Assembly (NCBI RefSeq): GCF_014596475.1
Contig: NZ_MECJ01000015.1
Span: 1 to 64,000 of the forward strand
Direction: 5' to 3'
Source of the DNA: Streptomyces sp. CBMA152
GTDB lineage: Bacteria > Actinomycetota > Actinomycetes > Streptomycetales > Streptomycetaceae
Length of the DNA stretch: 64,000 nucleotides
Part shown: piece by piece, positions 25,458-33,148 of the stretch
How the letters are laid out: every line of letters starts with the position of its first letter
Numbering within the stretch: position 1 is the first letter of the stretch
Made by a program: the position numbers and the translations under genes
The notes under the pieces: generated by a model
Databases searched by the model: none
The model's input: the letters and a program-made list of their open reading frames with translations, nothing else
Told to the model about the DNA's origin: nothing

Positions 25458-26645
25458 CTACGGCAACGCCAGCATCCGCTCAAGCGCCAGCTTCGCGAAG
25501 CTCTCGGTCTCCGCGTCGACCTGGATCTGGTTGATCAACTTGCCGTCCGCGAGCGACTCCAGCGCCCACACCAGGTGCGGCAGGTCGATCCGGTTCATGG
25601 TCGAGCAGAAGCAGACCGTCTTGTCGAGGAAGACGATCTCCTTGTCCTCCGCGGCGAATCGATTCGCCAGACGACGGACCAGGTTCAGCTCCGTACCGAT
25701 CGCCCACTTGGAGCCGCGCGGCGCGGCTTCCAGGGCCTTGATGATGTACTCCGTCGAGCCCACGTAGTCGGCCGCGGCCACGACCTCGTGGCGGCACTCG
25801 GGGTGCACCAGGACGTTCACGCCCAGGATCCGCTCGCGCACGTCGTTCACCGACTCCACCGAGAACCGGCCGTGCACCGAGCAGTGGCCGCGCCACAGGA
25901 TCATCTTGGCGTCGCGCAGCTGCTCGACGGTGAGGCCGCCGTTGGGCTTGTGCGGGTTGTAGAGCACGCAGTCGTCGAGCGACATCCCCATGTCGCGGAC
26001 GGCGGTGTTGCGGCCCAGGTGCTGGTCCGGCAGGAAGAGCACCTTCTCGCCCTGCTCGAACGCCCACTCAAGGGCCTTCTTGGCGTTGGACGAGGTGCAG
26101 ATCGTGCCGCCGTGCTTGCCCGTGAACGCCTTGATGTCGGCCGAGGAGTTCATGTACGAGACGGGCACGACCTGCTCGGCGATCCCGGCCTCGGTCAGCA
26201 CGTCCCAGCACTCGGCGACCTGCTCGGCGGTGGCCATGTCGGCCATCGAGCAGCCCGCGGCCAGGTCCGGCAGCACGACCTTCTGGTCGTCGCCGGTCAG
26301 GATGTCCGCCGACTCGGCCATGAAGTGCACACCGCAGAAGACGATGTACTCCGCCTCCGGCTTCGCGGCGGCGTCCCGTGCCAGCTTGAAGGAGTCACCG
26401 GTGACGTCGGCGAACTGGATGACCTCGTCGCGCTGGTAGTGGTGGCCGAGCACGAAGACCTTGTCCCCGAGCTTCTCCTTGGCCGCTCGGGCGCGCGCCA
26501 CGAGGTCGGGGTCGGAGGGGGACGGCAGGTCGCCGGGGCACTCCACACCGCGCTCGCTCTTGGGGTCGGCCTCGCGGCCGAGCAGCAGCAGAGCGAGCGG
26601 CGACGGCTGGACGTCGAGGTCCACACTGGTCTGGGCGGTGGTCAC
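25458..26645 (-). CDS. nadA: Quinolinate synthase
   Basis: A 395-residue [4Fe-4S] enzyme that condenses iminoaspartate with dihydroxyacetone phosphate to quinolinate in NAD synthesis. Motifs include FVLGHHYQRDEV, the cluster cysteines in IVFCGVHFMAES, HPECRHEV and FCSTMNR, and the substrate loop VSYMNSSADIKA. I chose GTG 26645 (VTTAQTSVDL), with GAAAGGG upstream; GTG 26654 is three codons further out and also possible. nadB and nadC are not adjacent. The divergent region to the Fe-S carrier gene contains several short inverted repeats that may be operators. Confidence 0.94.
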   Translation of the reverse strand: MTTAQTSVDLDVQPSPLALLLLGREADPKSERGVECPGDLPSPSDPDLVARARAAKEKLGDKVFVLGHHYQRDEVIQFADVTGDSFKLARDAAAKPEAEYIVFCGVHFMAESADILTGDDQKVVLPDLAAGCSMADMATAEQVAECWDVLTEAGIAEQVVPVSYMNSSADIKAFTGKHGGTICTSSNAKKALEWAFEQGEKVLFLPDQHLGRNTAVRDMGMSLDDCVLYNPHKPNGGLTVEQLRDAKMILWRGHCSVHGRFSVESVNDVRERILGVNVLVHPECRHEVVAAADYVGSTEYIIKALEAAPRGSKWAIGTELNLVRRLANRFAAEDKEIVFLDKTVCFCSTMNRIDLPHLVWALESLADGKLINQIQVDAETESFAKLALERMLALP

Positions 26646-26669
26646 GTCACGCACCCTTTCTGTTCCGCA

Positions 26670-26740
26670 GACGAGTTTTCGTCTAAATGACGCTATCTAT
26701 CATAACCGCTTCACGTCAGTTTGACGATGGCCATAGCGTC
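26670..26740. promoter_or_regulatory. Cluster of inverted repeats upstream of nadA (candidate operators)
   Basis: Within 71 bases: GACGA-N4-TCGTC at 26670-26683, CGTC-N5-GACG at 26680-26692, CGTCA-N3-TGACG at 26714-26726, and GACGCTAT (26689-26696) mirrored by ATAGCGTC (26733-26740). This lies in the nadA promoter region, unusually AT-rich for this genome. It suggests one or more dimeric repressor sites, possibly for NAD control. The regulator is unknown. Confidence 0.45.
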
Positions 26741-26838
26741 TATGTGACACATCCCCTTTCCGACGTTGTCCACAGGTCTTTTCCGGCCGGTCGCCGGGTA
26801 TGCGAGCATGAAGGGGAGCCAAGACACACGCATGGCCC

Positions 26839-26864
26839 GGAATGAATCCGGGGCACCGCCGGTT
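26839..26864 (+). promoter_or_regulatory. Candidate SigR-type promoter for the Fe-S carrier gene
   Basis: GGAAT at 26839-26843 and GTT at 26862-26864 with an 18-base spacer, ending 45 bases before the ATG. This matches the known SigR (thiol-oxidative stress) consensus GGAAT-N18/19-GTT. A chance match cannot be excluded. Confidence 0.45.
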
Positions 26865-26909
26865 TCACCGGTCGGCAAGCAGTCTCCGTACAACCCGGGA
26901 GAGAAGCAG

Positions 26910-27266
26910 ATGTCCGTATCGGACGAGACCACCACTGTGAGCGACGGCATCCTCCTGTCCGACGCCGCTGCGGCCAAGGTCAAGGCCCTCCTTGACCAGG
27001 AAGGCCGGGAAGACCTGGCGCTGCGCGTCGCGGTCCAGCCCGGCGGCTGCTCCGGCCTGCGCTACCAGCTCTTCTTCGACGAGCGCTCGCTCGACGGCGA
27101 TGTCGTCAAGGACTTCGGCGGCGTCAAGGTCGTCACCGACCGCATGAGCGCCCCGTACCTCGGCGGCGCCTCGATCGACTTCGTGGACACCATCGAGAAG
27201 CAGGGCTTCACGATCGACAACCCGAACGCGACGGGCTCCTGCGCCTGCGGCGACTCCTTCAGCTAA
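26910..27266 (+). CDS. erpA: A-type iron-sulfur cluster carrier/insertion protein (ErpA-like)
   Basis: A 118-residue HesB/IscA-family protein with the three cluster cysteines: Cys47 in QPGGCSGLRY and Cys111/Cys113 in GSCACGDSF. Such proteins receive Fe-S clusters and pass them to apoproteins. The ATG at 26910 has a GGGAGAG box; the frame continues upstream but without family similarity. It is divergent from nadA, itself a [4Fe-4S] enzyme, and followed by a very strong terminator. Functional relatives nearby are the desulfurase fusion (30.5 kb) and the Rieske protein (38.8 kb). Confidence 0.93.
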   Translation: MSVSDETTTVSDGILLSDAAAAKVKALLDQEGREDLALRVAVQPGGCSGLRYQLFFDERSLDGDVVKDFGGVKVVTDRMSAPYLGGASIDFVDTIEKQGFTIDNPNATGSCACGDSFS

Positions 27267-27287
27267 GAGCGCCGTACACCCTGCGTG

Positions 27288-27331
27288 AGATGGGCGGGGC
27301 CCCCGGATTCCTCCGGGGGCCCCGCCCATCT
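27288..27331. terminator. Strong hairpin terminator
   Basis: A perfect 20-bp stem with a TTCC tetraloop (27308-27311); arms begin AGATGGGCGGGGCCCC. It lies 21 bases after the Fe-S carrier stop and 20 bases before the convergent stop at 27351, so it can serve both. Confidence 0.9.
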
Positions 27332-27350
27332 GCGTTCTCCACGTCGGCGC

Positions 27351-28877
27351 TCAGCCCTTCGGCAGCGCCTGCCCGGTGTCCGCGTCCACGACCTGACGCG
27401 CCCCCAGCGTCTGGTGCAGCGCCACGGTGACGCTCTCCTTCTTGGCGAGCATCACGCAGATCTTCTTGGGGTCGTGGTGCGCCACGCCCACCCGCACGCG
27501 CACGTCCTGGCCGCTCTCGTCGGCGGTCGCCGCGTACGTGTCGCACACCCCGCCCCAGAAGCTGACGGTCAGCGTCTTCCCGTCCTCGCCGATCGCGTAC
27601 GACACCAGCGCCTGATGCCCGGCCGGTGACGGGTGCCCGGACGGCGGCACGGGCACGGTCGTGCCGGTCCCGGACGGCGGCGCCGGCGGCTTGACCACGT
27701 ACTGCGGGGCCACCGCCGCGGCCGTGATCGTGACCGGCTGGGCAGCGCCGGTCGGCTTCACCTCGAACAGCCACGACGGTACGAGCGTCTGCTGCCCGTC
27801 CACGTACTGCGCGGCGAGCCCGAACACCGCCTTGTCGACGGTCACCGTCGAGGGCGTGGGCTGCTTGCACGGCCGCATGGGGCCCTGCGGGTCGCTCGGC
27901 AGCTTGCGCTGCGGGTCGCTCGGGAGCTTGCCCTTGGTGGGCTCGCCCTGGCTCTGGTCCCCGAGCGGCACCGGCCCCGTGCAGTCCTTGCTGGCCGGGC
28001 GTGCGCCGCCCGAGCCGTTGAGCTGCTTCAGGGTGTCCTCGGCGCTCAGTACGGGGTACGTGGCGCCCTTCTGCGGAGTCTTCAACTGGCCGCTGCCGCC
28101 GACCACTTGGCCGTCGGGGCCGACCTGGACGCCGGTCGTCCAGCCGTACGTGGGCAGCCCGCCGATCACCGGATCCGCGTTGACCACCCGGACCGCGCCC
28201 ATCAGCTGGGTCGCGTTCAGCTTGGCGTCGTCCTCGCCCAGCGCCTTCAGCACGGGCGCGGCCGCCTTCTCCGCGGCCTGCTCGCTCACCGGCGGGCCGC
28301 CCGGGACGGCGGAGCCGGAGTCCGCGCCGGTGGTGTGCAGCGGACACATCATGCCCTTGGGGCAGTTGTCCGAGCCGCCGCTGCCGTACCGGTGGAACGT
28401 CCAGGAACCCGGGGCCTTCTGATTGACCGTCAGGACCGGTCCGGAGCCGTCCTTGACCACCCCGGTCTGCCAGACCCCGCCTTCCAGGCGCGGAGTGCCG
28501 TCCACCCCCAGCGCCTTCGCCAGCCTGGCCACCTCGGCCTCGCCGACCGTGCCGCCCGCCCGGTACACCGCCGCCTTGGCGGGGCCGTCCGGGAGCTTGC
28601 CCTCGGCGCGGTAGATCACCCCGTTGGGGTCGGGCTCGCCGGGGGCGATGCCCGGCCCGCCGCCGCTGCCGCTGTCCAGTGCCAGCGGCGGCGGGGTGGA
28701 GCCCGCGCCCGCCCCGGCCGCCTTGTCGTCGGCGGACGAGCCGCCCGAGGCGGTGGACGCCCAGTACGCCCCGCCGCCGCCCGCGACCAGCACCGCGGCC
28801 GCGACGGAGGCGAGGACGAAGGGGGATCGTCGCGTCCGCCGCTGACGCGACTCTTCCTGCGTGTGCTCGCTGCTCAC
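27351..28877 (-). CDS. Membrane-anchored proline/glycine-rich extracytoplasmic protein, unknown
   Basis: A 508-residue protein with a short basic cytoplasmic N-terminus (RQRRTRR), one membrane segment (about 20-42) and a large outside domain rich in Gly, Pro and Ala. Cysteines occur in NCPKGMMCPL, the later DCTGPV and PCKQPT, and a late CDTYAA, consistent with disulfides. A heptad KLPSDPQ is tandemly duplicated near residue 325 (KLPSDPQRKLPSDPQ), followed by PMRPC. I recognise no catalytic motif. The GTG at 28877 has an AGGAG box about eight bases ahead. It looks like an actinobacterial envelope protein of unknown role. Confidence 0.8.
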   Translation of the reverse strand: MSSEHTQEESRQRRTRRSPFVLASVAAAVLVAGGGGAYWASTASGGSSADDKAAGAGAGSTPPPLALDSGSGGGPGIAPGEPDPNGVIYRAEGKLPDGPAKAAVYRAGGTVGEAEVARLAKALGVDGTPRLEGGVWQTGVVKDGSGPVLTVNQKAPGSWTFHRYGSGGSDNCPKGMMCPLHTTGADSGSAVPGGPPVSEQAAEKAAAPVLKALGEDDAKLNATQLMGAVRVVNADPVIGGLPTYGWTTGVQVGPDGQVVGGSGQLKTPQKGATYPVLSAEDTLKQLNGSGGARPASKDCTGPVPLGDQSQGEPTKGKLPSDPQRKLPSDPQGPMRPCKQPTPSTVTVDKAVFGLAAQYVDGQQTLVPSWLFEVKPTGAAQPVTITAAAVAPQYVVKPPAPPSGTGTTVPVPPSGHPSPAGHQALVSYAIGEDGKTLTVSFWGGVCDTYAATADESGQDVRVRVGVAHHDPKKICVMLAKKESVTVALHQTLGARQVVDADTGQALPKG

Positions 28878-29005
28878 CGCATCGCTCCTGTCCAGTCGTA
28901 TCCCGCATCCCCTTTACGGGGGACACGCCTTGGACGGAGCGGGGGAGCGCACGGTTCCCTTCGCGCGCTGCCCGACTGACCCGACCGCCTCGGCGATCGC
29001 CCGGC

Positions 29006-29203
29006 TCAGTCCCCGTACTCGGACATACCGGAAATGAGCCGGACCGAGTCCGACGGCACCGACACCCCGTGGATCAGGGACGGCGGAACCGGAGCGGGCG
29101 CGGCCGCCGCCGGGACCACCCAGTGCGGCGCCATCCGCGCGCAGTCGCCGCGCAGCTCCGCGAGGCCCGGCTCGATGGACAGGACATCCCCGGTGCGCTT
29201 CAT
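29006..29203 (-). CDS. Small hypothetical protein
   Basis: About 65 residues from ATG 29203 (MKRTGDVLSIEPGLAELRG); alternative in-frame ATG at 29212 and GTG/ATG further out to 29275. Ala/Pro/Val-rich centre (VVPAAAAPAPVPPSLI) and a SGMSEYGD end. No domain is recognised. A weak GGAA precedes the ATG. Included because composition is coding-like and it fills the gap between the anchored protein and the PfkB-type kinase; it could still be spurious. Confidence 0.45.
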   Translation of the reverse strand: MKRTGDVLSIEPGLAELRGDCARMAPHWVVPAAAAPAPVPPSLIHGVSVPSDSVRLISGMSEYGD

Positions 29204-29343
29204 GGTTTCCATATTCCGCACCGTACGCATCAGGAACCATGCGAAAAAAGACCTACTATTGGGTAGTTTCCGCACTTCAGGGGAGCCCGCGCGACCCGGT
29301 AGCGTTAACTGTCAACAGTCCTCCACGCAGGAGTGTCCTAGCC

Positions 29344-30318
29344 GTGCGTATCGCTGTCACCGGCTCCATCGCCACCGACCACCTCATGACCTTCCCCGGC
29401 CGATTCGCCGACCAGCTGGTCGCCGATCAGCTGCACACGGTCTCCCTCTCGTTCCTGGTCGACAACCTCGACGTACGCCGTGGCGGCGTCGGCCCGAACA
29501 TCTGCTTCGGCATGGGTCAGCTCGGCGGCCGTCCGATCCTGGTCGGCGCCGCGGGCTCCGACTTCGACGAGTACCGGGCCTGGCTGGACCGCCACGGGGT
29601 GGACACCGACTCGGTGCGGATCTCCGAGGTCCTGCACACCGCCCGGTTCGTCTGCACCACGGACGCCGACCACAACCAGATCGGCTCCTTCTACACGGGC
29701 GCGATGAGCGAGGCCCGCCAGATCGAGCTCCACTCGGTGGCCGAGCGCGTGGGCGGCCTCGACCTGGTCCTCATCGGCGCGGACGACCCCGAGGCGATGC
29801 TGCGCCACACCGAGGAGTGCAAGGCCCGCGCGATCCCGTTCGCGGCCGACTTCTCCCAGCAGATCGCCCGGATGTCCGGCGACGACATCCAGACGCTGCT
29901 CGAAGGCGCGACCTACCTCTTCTCGAACGAGTACGAGAAGGGGCTCATCGAGACCAAGACCGGCTGGAGCGACGCCGAGATCCTGGCCAAGGTCGACTAC
30001 CGGGTCACCACGCTCGGCTCGCGCGGCGTCCGCATCGAGCAGGTCGGGGCCGACCCGATCGAGGTCGGCTGCCCGGAGGAGGACGCGAAGGTCGACCCGA
30101 CGGGCGTGGGCGACGCGTTCCGCGCGGGCTTCCTGTCCGGCCTGTCCTGGGGCGTCGGCCACGAGCGCGCCGCGCAGGTCGGCTGCATGCTGGCGACGCT
30201 GGTGATCGAGACCCTCGGCACCCAGGAGTACCAGCTCCGCCGCGCCCACTTCATGGACCGCTTCACCAAGGCGTACGGCGACGAGGCAGCGGCGGAAGTC
30301 CGCGCGCATCTGTCGTAG
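29344..30318 (+). CDS. PfkB-family carbohydrate/adenosine kinase
   Basis: A 324-residue ribokinase-fold kinase. The N-terminus reads VRIAVTGSIATDHLMTFPG, with RRGGVGPNICFGMGQLGG as the substrate-binding GG switch and DPTGVGDAFRAGFL as the C-terminal anion-hole and catalytic-Asp signature. Actinobacterial members with this opening are often annotated as adenosine kinase-like sugar kinases; the true substrate is not readable. The GTG at 29344 has a GGAG box about 11 bases ahead. It stands alone between two leftward genes. Confidence 0.9.
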   Translation: MRIAVTGSIATDHLMTFPGRFADQLVADQLHTVSLSFLVDNLDVRRGGVGPNICFGMGQLGGRPILVGAAGSDFDEYRAWLDRHGVDTDSVRISEVLHTARFVCTTDADHNQIGSFYTGAMSEARQIELHSVAERVGGLDLVLIGADDPEAMLRHTEECKARAIPFAADFSQQIARMSGDDIQTLLEGATYLFSNEYEKGLIETKTGWSDAEILAKVDYRVTTLGSRGVRIEQVGADPIEVGCPEEDAKVDPTGVGDAFRAGFLSGLSWGVGHERAAQVGCMLATLVIETLGTQEYQLRRAHFMDRFTKAYGDEAAAEVRAHLS

Positions 30319-30373
30319 TCCACCCACCCACCCTCCCCGCCGCTGTGGGCATGCGTGCCGCTGGGGCTGGGGG

Positions 30374-30402
30374 TCCCCCCTGCTCCTTAAGAGCTTGGGG
30401 GA
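30374..30402. terminator. Imperfect hairpin between convergent genes
   Basis: A 4-bp stem near the loop, a 2x2 internal loop and a 6-bp C/G stem (TCCCCC / GGGGGA) with loop CTTAA, midway between the PfkB-type kinase and the desulfurase fusion, which converge here. Likely bidirectional termination. Confidence 0.55.
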
Positions 30403-30469
30403 GGGTGGGCACGCGGCACCCCCGTTTCCGCCGGGCTGCGCTTCCCCCTGCGCCCCGGCGGCCTTGCGT

Positions 30470-31852
30470 TCAGCTCACCCGCCGCACCACGTAGGCAGCC
30501 CCCCGCTCCCGCGCCTCTTCCCCCACGTACTCCTGCCCCCGCATCTCGCACCACGCCGGGATGTCGAGCCGGGCCGCCTCGTCGTCGGCCAGGACCGTGA
30601 CGGTCCCGCCGACCGGCACGTCGCCGATCACCTTCGCCAGCTCGATCACCGGAATGGGGCAGCGCCGACCGAGCGCGTCCACGGTGAGATCGCCGGACGG
30701 GGCCGCGGGGGCCGGGGACGACACCGGCGCACCCAACTTCTCGCGTACGGACGCGACCACCCCCGGCAGCACCTCCAGGAACCGGTCCACGTCCGCCTCC
30801 GCCGTCCCCGTCGGCAGCGACACCCGTACGTTCCCCTCGCTCAGCACCCCCATCGCCCGCAGCACATGGCTGGGCGTCAGCGTGCTGCTCGTGCACGACG
30901 AACCGGAGGAAACGGAGAAATCCACCCGGTTCAGCTCGTGCAGCAGCGTCTCTCCGTCGACATAGAGACAGGAGAAGGTGACCAGATGCGGCAGCCGCCG
31001 CACCGGGTCGCCGACCACCTCCACGTCCGGGACGAGCTGCGGCACCCGCGCGCGGATCCGGTCGACCAGCGCCCGCAGCCGTACCGACTCGGCCGCCGCC
31101 TCCGCCCGGACCGCCCGCAGCGACGCCGCGGCCGCCACGATCGCCGGGATGTTCTCGAAGCCGGGCGCCCGGCCCGACTCGCGCTCGTCGGAGGGGCCTT
31201 GCGGGGCGAACCGGACGCCCTTGCGGACCGCGAGGAGCCCGACCCCCGCCGGACCGCCCCACTTGTGCGCGCTCGCGGCGAGCAGCGACCAGCCCGCGTC
31301 CACCGGGCCCCAGCCCAGCGACTGGGCCGCGTCCACCAGGAGCGGCACCCCGGCCGCCCGGCACGCCTCGGCGACCTCGGCCACCGGCTGGACCGTGCCC
31401 ACCTCGTGGTTGGCGGACTGGAGGCACGCGAGCGCGGTGTCGGGGCGCAGGGCGGCGGCGTACGCGCCGGGGGACACCGCCCCGCTCCGGTCGACCGGGA
31501 CCTCGGTGATCGACCCGCCGTCCGCCTCCAGGGCCTCGCCCGCGTGCAGTACGGAGGAGTGCTCGACCGCCGACACCACCAGATGGCGGCCGACACGCCG
31601 GAGCCCGGCAAGGCTTCCGTAAATTCCGGCGTGCACCGCGCGTGTTCCCGAAGGGGTGAACACGAGCTCGTCCGGACGGCAGCCGACGGCCTCGGCGGCG
31701 GCCTCCCGGGCGGCGTCGAGCAACAGCCGGGCCCGGCGCCCCTCCCGGTAGAGCCGGGCCGGATCGGCCCAGCCCTCGTCCAGGGCGGCCAGCAGGGCCT
31801 GACGGGCCACGTTGTGCAGCGGAGCTGCGGATGCAGCGTCAAAGTAGGGCAC
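30470..31852 (-). CDS. Cysteine desulfurase fused to TusA-like sulfurtransferase
   Basis: A 460-residue two-domain protein. Residues 1-375 are a class-V PLP desulfurase of the NifS/IscS type: AVEHSSVL, SANHEVGTVQP, LLVDAAQSLGWGP, the PLP lysine Lys197 in ASAHKWGGPAG, and the catalytic-loop Cys320 in SVSSGSSCTSS. Residues about 388-460 are TusA-like with RCPIPVIELAK (Cys398), which would accept persulfide directly. The fusion couples sulfur release and relay for Fe-S, thionucleoside or cofactor synthesis. The start is the GTG at 31852 (product MPYFDAASAAPLH). It is divergent from ctaC across 324 bases. Confidence 0.92.
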   Translation of the reverse strand: MPYFDAASAAPLHNVARQALLAALDEGWADPARLYREGRRARLLLDAAREAAAEAVGCRPDELVFTPSGTRAVHAGIYGSLAGLRRVGRHLVVSAVEHSSVLHAGEALEADGGSITEVPVDRSGAVSPGAYAAALRPDTALACLQSANHEVGTVQPVAEVAEACRAAGVPLLVDAAQSLGWGPVDAGWSLLAASAHKWGGPAGVGLLAVRKGVRFAPQGPSDERESGRAPGFENIPAIVAAAASLRAVRAEAAAESVRLRALVDRIRARVPQLVPDVEVVGDPVRRLPHLVTFSCLYVDGETLLHELNRVDFSVSSGSSCTSSTLTPSHVLRAMGVLSEGNVRVSLPTGTAEADVDRFLEVLPGVVASVREKLGAPVSSPAPAAPSGDLTVDALGRRCPIPVIELAKVIGDVPVGGTVTVLADDEAARLDIPAWCEMRGQEYVGEEARERGAAYVVRRVS

Positions 31853-32176
31853 CCGGTCACGCTAACCCCGGCGGGATCCTCCGCTGGGAGCGGCCGTTGG
31901 TCGACTGCGGGCCGTCGTGGGCTGGTCGCGCAGTTCCCCGCGCCCCTTTGGGGCACGCAAACACCCGTCAGATACCCGCCCGGAGGCCCGTATTCCACCC
32001 CTTCGGGGGCCCGGGCGGCGCGTTGGGCACCCTCCCCGCGCGACCCCAAATAGCGTCCAGTAGGGTTTGGTCCGCATAAACATCCAAACCCCTGCCCGCG
32101 GCCAGGGCGGCGACCGACCAGCGAGACGGACGGCCGTAGCCGGCCGGCGCGGGCGAGACTCTCGGGAAGGCGCTAC
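31853..32176. other. Intergenic region upstream of ctaC
   Basis: About 324 bases without a convincing gene. It holds dispersed repeat copy 4 (31925-31947) and must contain the promoters of the divergent desulfurase fusion and ctaC. I could not identify unambiguous -35/-10 boxes; TAGGGT at 32061-32066 is a weak -10 candidate. Confidence 0.5.
31925..31947. repeat. Dispersed intergenic palindromic repeat, copy 4
   Basis: Same core as copy 1 (GCGCAGTTCCCCGCGCCCCT) with the shared left flank GACTGCGGGCCGT about 20 bases earlier. It is near the 5' ends of two divergent genes, the only copy here not at a gene's 3' end. Confidence 0.85.
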
Positions 32177-33148
32177 GTGAGTCCCAACGGCTCCGACCGC
32201 TCGTCGCGGCGCCCGATGCGGCGGAAGCTGCTGCAGGTGCTGACCGCGGGCCTGGTCCTGGCTACCGCCTCCGGTTGCTCGTACAACTGGAAAGACTTCC
32301 CTCGCCTCGGTATGCCCACCCCGGTGACGGAAGAGGCTCCGCGGATCCTCTCCCTCTGGCAGGGTTCGTGGGCGGCCGCGCTCGCCACGGGCGTGCTGGT
32401 CTGGGGCCTGATCCTGTGGAGTGTCATCTTCCACAGGCGCAGCCGCACCAAGGTCGAGGTACCTCCGCAGACCCGGTACAACATGCCCATCGAGGCGCTG
32501 TACACGGTCGTCCCCCTCATCATCGTCTCGGTGCTCTTCTACTTCACCGCGCGTGATGAGTCGAAGCTCCTTGCTCTCTCCCCGAAGCCGGCGCACACGG
32601 TCAACGTGGTCGGCTACCAGTGGAGCTGGGGCTTCAACTACGTCGAGGACGTGGACGGCAACCCGGCCACGGGCGACGCCGCGAAGTCCAAGGAGCTGTC
32701 CGCCATTCCGGACCGCTTCACCAAGGACTTCCCGGCCGGCGCCGAAGGCGTCTACGACGTCGGCATCCCCGGCACGCGGAACCCGCAGACCGGAAACCCC
32801 GGGCCCACGCTGTGGCTGCCCAAGGGCGAGAAGGTCCGCTTCGTGCTGACGTCCCGTGACGTCATCCACTCCTTCTGGGTGGTCCCCTTCCTGATGAAGC
32901 AGGACGTCATTCCGGGGCACACCAACTCCTTCGAGGTGACCCCGACCCAGGAGGGCACCTTCCTCGGCAAGTGCGCCGAGCTGTGCGGTGTCGACCACTC
33001 CCGGATGCTCTTCAACGTGAAGGTCGTCTCCCCGGAGCGCTACCAGCAGCACCTCAAGGAGCTGGCGGCGAAGGGCCAGACCGGCTACGTGCCGGCCGGC
33101 ATCGCTCAGACCGACCCCGCCAAGAACGCGGAGACGAACAAACTGTGA
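32177..33148 (+). CDS. ctaC: Cytochrome c oxidase subunit II
   Basis: A 323-residue lipoprotein subunit: signal peptide ending near TASGC (Cys34), two membrane segments (about 63-85 and 107-127), then the extracytoplasmic cupredoxin domain. The CuA site is visible: His in [10 protein letters not shown] and [12 protein letters not shown] with two Cys, Glu, His and Met. It receives electrons from the cytochrome bcc complex for oxygen reduction by subunit I. The GTG at 32177 has GGGAAGG ahead. Its stop overlaps the ctaD GTG. Confidence 0.96.
   Translation: MSPNGSDRSSRRPMRRKLLQVLTAGLVLATASGCSYNWKDFPRLGMPTPVTEEAPRILSLWQGSWAAALATGVLVWGLILWSVIFHRRSRTKVEVPPQTRYNMPIEALYTVVPLIIVSVLFYFTARDESKLLALSPKPAHTVNVVGYQWSWGFNYVEDVDGNPATGDAAKSKELSAIPDRFTKDFPAGAEGVYDVGIPGTRNPQTGNPGPTLWLPKGEKVRFVLTSRDVIHSFWVVPFLMKQDVIPGHTNSFEVTPTQEGTFLGKCAELCGVDHSRMLFNVKVVSPERYQQHLKELAAKGQTGYVPAGIAQTDPAKNAETNKL

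Noticed and set aside
28914..29240. A 108-codon leftward frame overlapping the small hypothetical gene
   Set aside because: Gly/Arg-rich shadow frame with no ribosome site.
30387..31427. Long frame antisense to the desulfurase-TusA fusion region
   Set aside because: Gly/Arg-rich product with no motif; the overlapping frame has all class-V and TusA signatures.
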